Part shown: one piece after another, positions 23,020 to 34,949 of the stretch
Layout of the letters: every line of letters begins with the position of its first letter
Numbering within the stretch: the stretch's first letter is position 1
NCBI GenBank assembly: GCA_037974665.1
Contig: CM075778.1
Span: 11,645,001 to 11,709,000, forward strand
Length of the DNA stretch: 64,000 nt
Source of the DNA: Ehretia macrophylla
Taxonomy: Eukaryota; Streptophyta; Magnoliopsida; Boraginales; Ehretiaceae
Reading direction: 5' to 3'
Translations under genes and position numbers: made by a program
The notes under the pieces: generated by a model
The model's database searches: none
What the model saw: the letters and a program-made list of their open reading frames with translations, nothing else
Told to the model about the DNA's origin: nothing

Positions 23020-23827
23020 TTAGTGTCACCAAAATGAAAAATGTATCCCGTTTGTGATCTTGCCTTATGAGGGTCTAATAGATAACCAGTATCAGCATGA
23101 ACAATTAATGAGGATCTTGATTGTCTTGAATAGAAAAACTTATATCTGGTGTTCCATGCAAATAGCGAAATATGTGTTTAATTCCATTCCAATGCTTGTG
23201 AGTTGGAGCTGCACTATACTTGGCTAATAAATTAACAGAAAAAATAATATTTGGCCTTGTATTATTAGCAAGGTACATTAATGTGGCAATGACACTAAGA
23301 TATGGTATTTCAGAACTAAGTAACTTTTTCCCATCTTCTGGAGGGCAAAAAAGATTTTTTGCCACATCAAGTAACCTAACGACCATCGAGGTTGTTAGTG
23401 AATGAGCTTTATCCATTTAAAATCGCTTTAGAATTTTCTATGTATAAGCCGATTGATGGTAAAAAATTCCTTCTTGGAAATACTCAATTTGAAGACCAAG
23501 ATAGAATTTTCTTTGTACTAGATCTTTCATTTCAAATTATTTCTTCAAGTATGCATCAGTTTTGTTGAGCTCTTCAGGTGTTCCAACAAGGTTAAGATCA
23601 TCAACATATAATGCAACAATTGCAAATCCCATTGTTGATTTTTCAATGAAAATACCTGGACAAATAGGATTATTGACATACCCTTCTCTAGATAAGTAAT
23701 CACTTGAACGATTGTACCATATACGTCTAAATTGTTTCAATTTGTATAAGGATCATTGTAACTTAAGTGAATACATATGACGGGGTTTCATTTTATTTGC
23801 TTCTGAAAAATGATATTTTTCAAGGAT

Positions 23828-23862
<35 letters not shown>

Positions 23863-24260
23863 ACTGTCAAGTGATCCATAGAAATATGCTATAATAACAT
23901 CTATTAGCGCATTTGTAAATTAGCCTAAGTAGCGAGGCTAATTAGAAATCAAAATGTAATTGCGTCCATCACTGGGAATATGTTTCCTCATAATCAATGT
24001 CATGTCTTTATGAGAAACCTTGAGCTACAAGTTGAGGTTTATATCTCACAATTTCATTTACTGTATTTTGCTTGCACATAAATACCCATTTGTAACCAAC
24101 AGGTTTTGTATCTACGGGTGATTGGACTACTAGTCTAAATACCTTGTGCTTTTCTAAAGAGCTTAACTCTGCTTGTATAGCTTCTTCTCACTTTGGCCAA
24201 TCATTTCTTTGTCGACATTCTTCCACACTTTATGGTTCAGGATCCTCATCATTTATTTCA
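23020..24260 (-). pseudogene. RT and RNase H remnant of element B
   Basis: The minus strand reads YVDDLNLVG (RT catalytic YVDD; segment 23740-23537), then MYLANNTRPNI, LAKYSAAP and HWNGIKHIFRYL (23416-23105), then the RNase H start DPHKARSQTGYIF just before the junction near 23020. An (AT)n run interrupts at about 23830-23858. Frames are broken by stops. Confidence 0.87.
23828..23858. repeat. (AT)n microsatellite in element B
   Basis: About 14 AT units inside the decayed RT region. Confidence 0.85.
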
Positions 24261-24299
24261 AGTGCTACCGTGAAAGCGAAACTATCATTCAAGATAGTT

Positions 24300-25700
24300 T
24301 CCATTTGATTCCATATCTTTCCGGTAGATACATATATAGTTTATGAATGTTTTTTCATTTTCAGGCACCTCAGTCTCTCCAAGGATCAATTGTTCTTCAA
24401 TATCTTCAGAGATTGTGCATTCATTAACATCAACTGGTTCTTTCATTTCTGTCGTGCTTCTCGATGGTGTAGAATCTCTAGATTCATTCTTCTTGTATCA
24501 TTCCCATGTGTCCTCCTTTTTCAAAGTACAGTATCTTTTGCACCGACAGGTCTACCACGCTTCTGGCGTGCTTTAGAAGCATTTGTTGTTGTGTTTACCG
24601 TATGTCCTACTGGGACATTAGTTCGTGTTAGCACATTTACAACAAGTATATGCGATTTCACAATATTCTTTGTGTCCGTAAATGCATCTGGTAAATTATT
24701 TGCAATGTTTTGCAATGAATGATCCTTTGAACTTCAAGTTCTTAGATCTACATGTGACAATGATGATGCATTCCAAGATACGTCATGTTGTGCTTCTGGC
24801 TGCGATTTTTCTCCCCTTAATAAGTAGATGGAATATAAATTTCAAGTTGTCTTTGTGGACCCATTTTATTACGTTGTGTTGGTACTATTGGGACTTATAC
24901 CAGACAACCAAAAACATGTAAATGAAAAATATTCAGTGGATGATCATGCACAAGTTGTAACAGAGAATATTCATGATAAGTTCTAGGTCTAATACGAATC
25001 AATGCACCAGCATGTAAAATGGCATGTGCCCAAGCTGACCTAACTAGGGAGTTTTGTTTTCATAAGTAAAAGCTTGGCAATTAATTAAAGTTGTTTAATG
25101 AATGATTCAGCTAAACCATTTTGTGTATGCACATTATCAAGGCAAATTGTTTAATGGGATGGTCAAGAAAATGTGCCCTTAATTTGATTATCAAAGTGAG
25201 AAGTCTAACAAATGCATGATTTCTAGAAAAAAGTAGACAAATATGTGACCATCTAGTTGATGCATCTATTAGACCCATGAAATAATGAAATGGTCCACAT
25301 GGTGGATGAATAGGTCCACAAATGTCCCCTTGAATTCTCGGTCCAAGAATTTGGGGCCTCAAAAGCAACTTTGGTTGGAGATGGTCTCATAATTAATTTG
25401 TCTTGAGAACGTACAACACATGGGTAATTGCTTGGCAAAAGAATATTCTGGCTCTTTAAAGAATGACCAAATGAGTTCTCAATTATTTGACGCATCATCG
25501 TTGCCCCTGGATGACCAAGTCGATCATGACAAAGCATAAAAGTATTGAGATCCTTATATATTTGCTTTTGCACAACATATGATTCAACTACTCGTATAGT
25601 TGTTTGGTACAACCCAAAAGAGAGAGCAGGAAGTTTCTCTAGTACATGCTTCTGGCATGAATTCAAAGAAGTAATACAAAGATACTCTTTATCACCTTCA
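24300..25700 (-). pseudogene. Integrase remnant of element B
   Basis: The minus strand from 25666 reads MLCHDRLGHPGATMMRQI, then RPSPTKVAFEAP, GDICGPIHPPCGPF and FMGLIDASTRWSH, the GAG-pre-integrase HHCC region and integrase core of copia. Near 24700-24521 is the linker to RT (ARQKRGRPVGAKD). Frameshifts separate these blocks. Confidence 0.87.
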
Positions 25701-26058
25701 TTAATAGTTTCAATATGATATCCATTTTAGCGAATATCTTTAAAACTTAGCAAATTTCTTCTGGATTTGCTTGAATACAGTGTATTAATAATATCAAATT
25801 TTGTTACCACATAATAATATCAGATGAGCGCTTCCAGAGCCTTCTATTAGATCGGTAGAACCAGAAATGGTAAATACTTTAGTTATGGTAACTAGTAAAG
25901 TGAAAAATATGTTCTATCACGTAGTATAGTATGTGTTGTTGCATTGTCTATCAAATATATATCTTTACCTTTTATCTTGAAATCTAACGATATCATAAAC
26001 AAAAATTACATCTTTAAGAACTTGTAATTTTTAACCAAACATAAATAAAGATAAAATA

Positions 26059-26639
26059 TGTAATATCCCACATCGATGTAGTATAATGTATATGTGTGGT
26101 TTATAAGTGGGTGTTGTGGGTATAAGGAATAACTTGGGTTAATCATTTTAGGCTAGTAGAAAAGAGACCTAAGTAATTATTTCTTATGTTTCAAACACCA
26201 GTCTTGCCTACGGGCTTAGGGTTCTAGGCTTGGAGAATGACAAAATGGTATTCAGAGCATGTCACTAGCAGGTGCAGGAGCTAAGTGTTATACGGGACAA
26301 AGTGCTATATCAAGAAGACGGTAGAGGGCTATCTCTTGAACCTGTAGGAGCCACTTCTAGAATCTTGTACCACTTGGTTAGTCCTAGGTATGTATTCCCC
26401 TAATAAGGACGTCAAGTCCTTAACAGGGGGTGTGTGTAATATTCCACATCGGTAGAATATAGTGTATATGTGTGGTTTATAAGTGGGTGTTGTGGGTATA
26501 AAGAATAACTTAGGTTAATCAATTTAGGCCAGTAGAAAAGAGGCCGAGTAGTTATTTCTTATGCCTACGACACCAGTCTCGCCTACGGGCCTAGGGGGTC
26601 TGGGCTCGAGGCCTAGGGGTCTTGGCTCGGGGTGTGACA
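26059..26639 (+). mobile_element. Element F: TRIM with TGTAATATCCCACATCG ends, nested in B
   Basis: Direct repeats 26059-26242 and 26435-26639 both start tgtaatatyccacatcg and end in tgaca. After the first repeat comes aaatggtattcagagc, a near-initiator-Met primer-binding site. Before the second comes aacagggggtgtg, a purine tract. The interior is about 190 bp and non-coding. Flanks aaata and agaca match at only three of five positions, so the TSD is eroded. These termini are known from plant TRIM families. Confidence 0.82.
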
Positions 26640-27560
26640 AGACATATGTTAGCATAAGGAATAAATCAACCTAAAAGGGAAATGACAATGTAAGGGAAGT
26701 CCACCAAATATTTTGGCGTACGACGGATACAAACAAAATGACCATTCATATCACATCTGTAATAAATATTATCAAGGTTATAATGGTCTTGCTTTCTCAT
26801 GTTTTCTCTCATTATTCCACTTTTGGTGCTAAGGTTTATCAACCTTAACAATATTTGGACCATAATAGGACATATTATTTCTACCAGGGTCATGTTACGA
26901 TCGATTTAATATGTAGATGTTTTATTTACTTCAAGAAATGCAATATCATTCACTTTGGAGAATGCAATTTTATCACATTGGATAATGTAAAAATTCATTC
27001 AATTTGGAGAACACAACTCTATTCACTCCGAGGAATATAGTTTTATTCATTGCAGGGTATGTAATTCTATTTATTTCAGGAAAGTTAATATCATCCACTT
27101 CACATTTCAATTCCATTCGCTTCAGGGAATTTAAATTTACTCATTTTAGGAAATTTTTAATTATATTCACTTCAGGGAATTTTCATGTTATTCACTTCAG
27201 GGAATGCAATTCCATTCACTTCCGAGAATGGTGTCAAACCAATTGGATGAAGTTGAAGCTTTTTCTTCAATTCTTCAGGAGCTATGTAAGCCTTCAACAC
27301 ATAATATGATCATGGGATTGACTATGTATATTACATAGAAATTTATAGTTAAACACTTTAAAACCATCTACTTATTGGTATAAAATATTACCATCATAGA
27401 TGGAAATTCACTTTCATTCGAGATTTTAACTGTAAGAAACTCAGTTTTCAATCTTTCAGGGATATGATTACAAAGAAAAAATAATGTCTTAGCACAATCC
27501 TGTTGGGCTTTGTTATTTATTTCTTTAATAACTTCCCCATGATATATTGCATCAAATGGA
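26640..27560 (-). pseudogene. Gag remnant of element B
   Basis: The minus strand contains a damaged zinc knuckle (CDMNGHFVCIRRTPKYLVDF, 26760-26700) resembling the intact one in element A (CFRCGMTGHWEENC). Upstream is a long series of PEVN-type repeats (26925-27240), then decayed gag sequence toward the LTR. TRIM F sits just past the knuckle. Confidence 0.75.
26925..27240 (-). repeat. About 10-13 degenerate 30-bp repeats encoding FPEVN units in gag
   Basis: The plus-strand unit is close to attcacttcagggaatg with a period near 30 bp. On the minus strand it encodes decapeptides of the form F-P-E-V-N-x5: FSEVNGIA, FPEVNNMK, then IPEVN, FPEIN, FLGVN, FSKLN and FSKVN variants. Related element A has a single PEVNATF at the equivalent place (about 21160). 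So the array looks like a local amplification of one gag segment. Confidence 0.8.
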
Positions 27561-27766
27561 TTTAAGCATTAAGAATCTAGATAAATAATTCATCAAGAAT
27601 AACATATTCACGTTACATAATATATTCCATTTCAATTTATAAAATACAATCAAAATTGAAAGGGAAGAATAATTATGTGCACCTTGTGAAGCATTTGACA
27701 AACCGAAACAAGATGATCGGACTATTTTTTGCTTCACTATTATTGTAGAGACTCGTGTTGACAACA

Positions 27767-28031
27767 TGTTGTAAAATAACTATAAAGAGACAATAGAGAT
27801 TATCGAGAGAAAAATTAAAATTCTTATTGTTTTCTGAATGAATTATATTTCAATGAAATTCTTCTATTTATAGAGTTTTAGAAGTTCATGGTTGTACAAG
27901 CGCTAATGCAGTATAAGCTACTGCAAATCAAAAGTAGGTTGCTAGCTGAAAGTTGCTACAAATCAAAAGCAGGCTTGTTGTAAGCTGGTTACGTTGTTTA
28001 GTGAATATCCACCAATTAATATTTTATAACA
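27767..28031 (-). repeat. 5' LTR of element B
   Basis: 265-bp LTR. Minus strand starts TGTTATAAAATATTAATTGG and ends TATTTTACAACA. Its start resembles those of elements A and G (a GTGGATATTCA-type block), so the three belong to related copia families. Confidence 0.88.
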
Positions 28032-28737
28032 TTTTAAACTTTATATTTTGCATCATATAATAAACTAAATAGAGAAGACATATATTACCTTGTGCCATTG
28101 AAACAATAAAAGTTTCGAATATACCAAGAGTTTGTATACTTGATTAAAAACTCCACATACCAAGACCACGAACAAGCACAATCAAGGAACTTAGATAATA
28201 AGTCAACACTTGTAAATATATAGTTGTTAAGTTCTGAGAGACTTGGAACTATAGCTCTTAAGTCTTCTCTCCTCTAACTCTAGCCTTATGTTTGTACGTG
28301 ATGAGATCAACAAACTTATGAGTATATGTGTGAGTGGAGAGAAGGACTAAGAGTCTTTTATATAATATTCTCCCAATTAATTCTACCCATTGTGGACTTA
28401 ATTAGAAATAACCTTTCATGAACCCATTAACCCTACTAACCTCAATAGATATACCATAATGTAGGCTATAATGAACTCACTAACCTCACTAAGTTATGCC
28501 ATGATGAAGGGATATAATGAGCCTATTAAACCTACTAAGTGTATCATAATATAAGTGAATTCAATATAGCATTAGATACATGGACTCTTCATATTCCTCA
28601 TTATCTTTTCATGAACCACTAACACACCTTAATGTAGGAGGTTACAAATGGTTTCATAACTTTGGTCATTGAAGCATCACTATTTCGAATACAATTTTAT
28701 GTGGTCATGAAGGCTACATTATATATATTTTCTTACA
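28032..28737 (-). repeat. 3' LTR of element C, major part
   Basis: Continuation of the LTR that begins at 19355-19378. Together the pieces align with 42048-42758 end to end, including the closing cttaca. The first five bases (tttta) are the second copy of element B's TSD. Confidence 0.9.
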
Positions 28738-31700
28738 TTCTCCCACTTGGCTGAATGATTACATAGATACTTATGATACATCTTGTTGGATTCACTAATA
28801 GCCACATCAATAATATAATGTTTATCTAAACAAACAACTAATATGGATCATGGAGGTTTTAGATCAGACTAATTGATATAATCCCTTTCATGTATCACAG
28901 ACTAATTGTTATAACCCATTTCATGTATCACAAAATTAGTTATTTATTTAGATAACACCTTAATGAGGAATAATAATATTAGGATGCATGCAAATCATTT
29001 AAATAAAACTTAAAGGTCCTACTTTAATGTGAAAATTAATTTTTTACAGTTCCGGTTACCAACAATTTCATATAATGTGCACAAGAAAACTAAAAATCTT
29101 TATTTATATTACATTCGTGTGTTCCAAACACTAGCAAAACCCATCAAACAAACATGTTCCTTATATTTTTTAGGTGCGAATGCTTTTGTCAAGGGATCTG
29201 CTACCATCATACTAGTACTTATATGTTCAATGAACACATATTTTCTTTGTATTCTTTCTCTAACAACATGATACTCCAATTCTATATGCTTTGACTTGCT
29301 AGAGCACTTGTTGTTCTTTGAAAAGAATACAACTGCAGAATTGTCATAATATACCTTAAGTGGTTTGGAGATTGATTCAATAATCATAAGCCCTTAAATA
29401 AAATTTTGCAACCAAATGGTTTAAGAAGTTGCCTCATAGCATGCCACAAACTAAGCTTCCATTGTGGAAGATGCAGTAAGAGTTTCTTTTGCACTTTTTC
29501 ATGAGATGGAACTACTAGCTAAAAAAAATATATCCTGATGTTGATTTAATACTATCAACACATCCCATGAAATCTGAATCTGAATAGCTGATTACCTCAA
29601 GATGCCCACTCTGTTTGTAAGTTAGCATATAATCTTTGGTACCTTGCAAATATCACATCAATTTTTTGGTTACTTTCCAATATTCTATTCCCGGATTACT
29701 TTGATATCTCCCAAGCATTCCAGTGACAAAGCTACAATCAAGACGAGTACAAGTTTGAGCATACATCAAACTTCCAACAACAAATGCATATGGAATATTT
29801 TCCATTTGTTTAATAAAATTGAGAAAAATGTATCAACTTTGACAATTGGAACTGGACTTGGTCAACAATTTTCCATTTGAAATCTTTCAAGAACTTTTTC
29901 AATATAAGTCTTCTGAGATAGCCCAATCAAACTTTTAGGTCTATCTATATAAATTTCAATCCCAAGCATGAAGGATGTATCTCCAAAGTCCTTCATGTCA
30001 AAGTTCTTAAAAAGAAAACTTTTAGTCTAATGCAAAATTCCAAATCATTAGTAGCAAGTAAGATATCATCCACATATAAAATTAAAAATATAAACTTATT
30101 CCCACTGACCTTTAGATATACACAATCATCAAGTTTATTTTCTTGAAATCCAAATGAAGTAATAGTATTATGAAACTTAAGAAACCATTGGCGGGATGCT
30201 TACTTAAGTCCATATATAGGTTTTCTTAACTTGCATACTAATTGTTCATTTTCAGTCTCCTCAAAACCTTATGAATGTTGCATATAAATTTCTTCATCTA
30301 GATTCTCATTCAAAATTGCAATTTTCAAATCCATTTGATGTAACTCTAAATCAAAACAAACTACTAAAGCCATGAGTATTCTAAAGGAATCTTTTCTTGA
30401 AATAGGTAAAAATGTTTCATTATAATCAATTCTTTCCTTTTGAGTGAATACTTTCGCAACTAATCTAGCCTTATACTACTCAATATTGCATTCAAAGTCC
30501 CTTTTAGTTTTGAAAACCCATTTACATTGGATGGGAATGACTCCATGAGGCAATTCTACCAATTCCAAACTTGGTTTTGCTTCATAAATGATATTTCATC
30601 TTTCATTGCATCCATTCCACTTGGAAGATTTACTACTTCTTATGACTTGTGAAAATGTTAATAAATCATATTCTATTCCAATTTCAAAATCTTGTCCGTG
30701 TAAGTATACTATATAATCATTTGGAATAACATTCTTTTCTCTGTCTTTGAGATTTCCTTAGTGCTTTTGAATGCATTATACTTTTTATTTCATGTGTACT
30801 TTCTTTAATAGAATTGATAGAAGTTTCACAATGTTCATTATGAGGAGGTGTTTTCTTAATTGTTTGATTCTCATCTTTTTTTTATAAGACATTAGAAGAA
30901 TCAACCATTTTAGGAAGTAACACCACTTCTCTTTTATCTCTTTTATCATTGTTCCCACTATAAATTATATTTTCTAGGAACTTAGCTATATTGGATTCCA
31001 CTATTCTAGTGTAATTATTAGGACAATAAAATTTATAACCTTTGAATCTTTCTGGATAACCAATAAAATAACAACTTATGATTTTTAGACCCAATTTTCT
31101 TTCATGTGGATTGTAAAGTTTTCCCTCAGCCGGACAACTCCATATATGTAGATGACTTAAAATCGATTTCTTTCCTACCTATAATTCAAAGGGAGTTACG
31201 GGCACAACTTTTCTAGGAACTCAATTTAATAAATACATAGTTGTCCTAATGGCTCCACCCCACAAAAATTCAGGAAGGGTGGAATCACTAATCATACACA
31301 TTACCATTTCTAATAATGTGCGATTACATCTTTCAGCTACACCATTTTGTTGAGGTGTACCAAGCATTGTATATTGTGCTAAAATACCATTTTCTTTCTT
31401 GAAGAAATCTAGCATATGGCCCTAAATTACAACATGTTTCATCATACTTGCTATAATACTAACTACCTCTATTAGACCTCACCACTTTAATTTGTTTATC
31501 TAATTGTATTTCAACCTCAGCCTTGAATGTTTTAAAAACTTTGAAGGCATCAGATTTATCCTTAATTAGATAAACATATCCATAATGTAGGAAATTGTCA
31601 ATAAAATTAATAAAGTACTCTTCACCACTTATGCAAGTAAGAGAAAGTGGTCCACAAATATCGGTATGTATCATTTCAGGCAAATTTAAACTTCTAGTGA

Positions 31701-32200
31701 TGTTTTTCTTGGTAATTTTTATTTGATTGCCCTTAAGGCAATCAATACAAGTACCAAAATCAGTAAAGTCTAGAGTTTGTATAACTCCTTTCTTTATTAG
31801 CTTTTCAAGTCTCTCTTTCGAGATATGACCTAAACGCTTATACCACAACATAGAAGAAATTTCATTTTGTTGAATTAGTTTGGTGCCAACATTTATATTC
31901 ACATGAAGGGAAATAAATGACTGAGAAAACAAAGCATCAAGGTTAATTTTGTATAGTCCATCACACAAAACTCCCGACTAGAATACCATTTTTCTTGATA
32001 ACAAGATTTTTATTTGCAAAACTAAACATATAACCAATTTCATCTAGACGAGACAAAGACATTAAATTTCTAGAAAAATAAGAAATGAAGAAAGTGTTTG
32101 GCAGGTCTAAAGAAAATCCAGTATCAAGAACAAGTTTGTAGGTCTCAACAGCTTCCACTTCAGATTTGATGTTATTTCTCATGACTATAAACTCTCAAAA
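28738..32200 (-). pseudogene. Copia protease-integrase-RT-RNase H remnant of element C
   Basis: Read from right to left on the minus strand: a protease-side segment at 32182-31961 (YFSRNLMSLS); GAG-pre-integrase and integrase start at 31968-31459 (LWYKRLGHISKE, IHTDICGP, FINFIDN); integrase core end at 31415-31221 (GTPQQNGVAER); a decayed RT region; and the RNase H end at 29387-29109 (YYDNSAVVFFSKN, HIELEYHVVRE, DPLTKA). Several frameshifts and stops separate these blocks, so it is a dead copy. Domain order is copia (integrase before RT). Confidence 0.88.
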
Positions 32201-32590
32201 CACACTAATAAAAAGAAATTATTATTTTTCTTCAAACCAAGCCTTACGTTTGAGGCAATCTTTTTTCATGTGTCCCTTCTTTTTACAGAAGAAACATATG
32301 TCGTCCTTTCCATAATTGCTAGATGCATCCTCTTCTTTTTCTTTATTTGATGCCATTTTCTTACCATAGTTTTTGCCCTTTCTAGATCATTTACCATTAT
32401 GACCTTGTGATACCATGTGATCTATTTGCAATCCTTCTCTCTTTAATCTCTCCTCTTCTTGAACACTCATAGAGATAAGTTCATTTATAGACTATTTCTT
32501 CTTTTGTGTGTTATAGTTAGTTTGGAATGGTCCAAAATGAAGAGGAAGAGAATTGAGAATAAATTACACCGAGAATGACTCAGAAATAGT
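32201..32590 (-). pseudogene. Gag C-terminal part of element C with CCHC knuckle
   Basis: The minus strand reads TISES, then FILNSLP, NELISM and QEEERLK, then a zinc knuckle CFFCKKKGHMKKDC (C-X2-C-X4-H-X4-C). This is the second half of a copia gag. The upstream part lies at 39775-41605, separated by elements D and E. A few in-frame stops are present. Confidence 0.85.
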
Positions 32591-32595
32591 TATAT

Positions 32596-34949
32596 TGTCA
32601 CGCTTCGACCCCGACCCATCGCTAGGCTAAGGCCAAAACATAACATTCGTAACACTTATTCTTGAGATTAATAATTTAATGGTCTTAAAACCTGTGAGTA
32701 TTAATTTGATTACCTGTACATCCATTATAAATAACATAAGAAGATTGAAAAGACTTCCAAAATTCTCTCAAAACATCGGCCTTAAAGGATTACATCACCC
32801 TGTTACGTAATTACAAGACTTGAATTCATACATTTCATCATCCCAAACTTAGTTCTCATAAGATTAATACCTAACTTAACTAGGTGTCTAATAAACCAAA
32901 AGAATATTCCAGCATAATCAGTTGAATAATTTACAAAATCATCTTTTTTCAACATGAAATTCATTTTCATAGGCAAGCACGTAGATCAACTATGATAGAA
33001 ATCCATCACAACACATCAATATAGCTTGCAACAACATGGGAGCTTGCTCAACTAATCGTCACCTAAAATTGTTAGAAAGAAGGGTGAACTAGATCCTCGC
33101 GTATAGCTCAGTGAGGAGGAAAACAAGGAAGGGTTTTCGCAAAGGTTTTATCTTTTCGTAATTAGTTTGATAAATCATGTCATGCATCTATCCACGCAAA
33201 CTATCCTTAACACAAGCCTTCAATCAACAATGAGAGAGTCGAGATGTACCGGCAAACCCGGTGGTCCCGTCACTTCCTCTATTAATAATGGTTACAAGAT
33301 TTACAATCAAGCTTTAGTAACATTTAATAACCTAGCTCTTCCAAGATATCACTGGGTCCCGACCTGTAGGAGGATCAATGAGTCTTGAAACAGAAGGGAC
33401 GATAACATTTTGTAGGCGAGATATACCAGCAAGCCCTACCTCTGACTGAAGGTCTCGTTAATACCTCGGTAGGTGAGATATATCGGCGAGCCAGTTGCTG
33501 CCCAGAGATCTCGTTGCTACCGCATTCATTAATGGTTGCAACCGACACGCGCATTTACAATTCATATACATCTACATAAGCTGGAAAGTCTAGTCAATCA
33601 TATAGCACATTCGAGTACATTTTATATTTTGCATGATGTAAACGTGCCAAGCATTTATCTTGTACTTATATGGACAAATAACACACACAATATCTAGCTT
33701 AATAACAAGAATTTGCAAGTTTAACCACTCAAACAATATCATCTACCAATAGCACACACTAAACACACTAAACAAATCCAATACTCCTACATTAGCCTAA
33801 CTTAGGAAACTCCAATTCATCTGATTTCAATCTAGAATAGAAGCTTATCGAAAGTAAATAGTTCTAGAATCAAACAGAACTCAATTCAGAGTTTAATTGA
33901 CTAAGATATAGTATTTCAAAAAATGCTGCGCAAAGTTGTCAAACATCCAAGCGTTATAGCCTTCATCCGGTCACCCGAATGAAGCAGGTAATGCCCGGAT
34001 GGGAGTTTTCTACCTAGTGTTATGGCTTCTATCTGGGCGACCGGATAAAGGCTGTAACGCCCGAATAGTTAGACGGGAAAGACACAACTTCTACAAAAAT
34101 TATCCAAACAACATCTAATCCTCCTACCAACAATCAAGCAAGTTCAAGGTGGCTATTAGGCATTATACAAGAGTTCAAACTCAACGAAAACCACCCCACC
34201 TCAACAATCAATAATCACCCAACATGAAATTAAAATTTCTAGATCTACAACACAAAATACTCAACCTTCTCATCATCCAAGCTTTTATATGCAAGCTATC
34301 ACAAGACTAACACCAAATGAACATTAATAAACTTGAATGAATATTTTAAAACCATTTATGAAAAATCCCTCACCTTAGCTTTGTGATTGAATGCAAGAAA
34401 TGGTGCTAGGAAGCTTGAAGATTACTTGAAATGCATCCCCTCTTCCTTCTCCTTCCCTTTTCTTTCTTCTTTCTCTCATTTCTATGGTTGAAAATCTGAG
34501 TGTGTGTTGTAGTATTTTTGTGTGTGTAGGTGGTGTAGTGTGTGTTGAATGGGTGAATGTGTATTGGTGTGTGTTGTAGTGTTTTAGTGTGTGTGTTGTA
34601 GTGTTTTAGTGTGTGTGGATAGATAATATCTAAATTGCCTAATGACGATAGTGCCCTCCAACTAGATTGTGTTTTACTAGTTTGCCATCCTAGTGTTAAA
34701 TCTAATTGTTTTAGTTCTAGTTTAGTTACTCTAACTAGCTATTGAACTAGATAGGTTATAATTACTAGCTACGCTATATTAATTACCCAAATGCACGTTA
34801 ACCAATGCAATGCACGTAAATCGAAACAAATATACGTTAAATGATGTAAATATACATTAATTGATATAAATGCATATTAAATGATGCTAAATTATATGAA
34901 ATGTTATAAAATGCATATGGGCTCTATATTACCTCGATACGGGGTCTCA
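32596..34949 (-). repeat. 3' LTR of element D
   Basis: 2,354 bp. Contains a GC-richer block near 33950-34080 and a (GT)n-rich stretch near 34497-34620. It matches the right LTR closely (well above 90% by eye) apart from small indels. Confidence 0.9.

Larger units (their letters stand above)
19467..23020 (+). mobile_element. Element A: Ty1/copia element, 3' half deleted, nested in B
   Basis: The 5' LTR is 19467-19789, followed by a primer-binding site (agttatcaacacgaag). Gag, zinc knuckle, protease and integrase remnants follow on the plus strand up to about 23020. There the reading changes without a gap to minus-strand RNase H of element B. No RT, RNase H or 3' LTR of A remains. The 5' end sits exactly at the break in B's 3' LTR. 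Confidence 0.87.
19379..28031 (-). mobile_element. Element B: Ty1/copia element nested in the 3' LTR of C
   Basis: The 5' LTR is 27767-28031. Only the first 88 bp of the 3' LTR remain (19379-19466). The TSD tttta is perfect (19374-19378 and 28032-28036). On the minus strand the primer-binding region after the 5' LTR includes GTCAACACGAG. Gag, protease, integrase, RT and RNase H remnants follow in copia order from right to left. Element A interrupts the 3' LTR, and the stretch between A's integrase and B's RNase H is missing. Confidence 0.9.

Noticed and set aside
26925-27240. CRISPR-like regularly spaced repeats
   Set aside because: The repeats are contiguous with no unique spacers, degenerate, in a plant retroelement, and decode as in-frame gag decapeptides.
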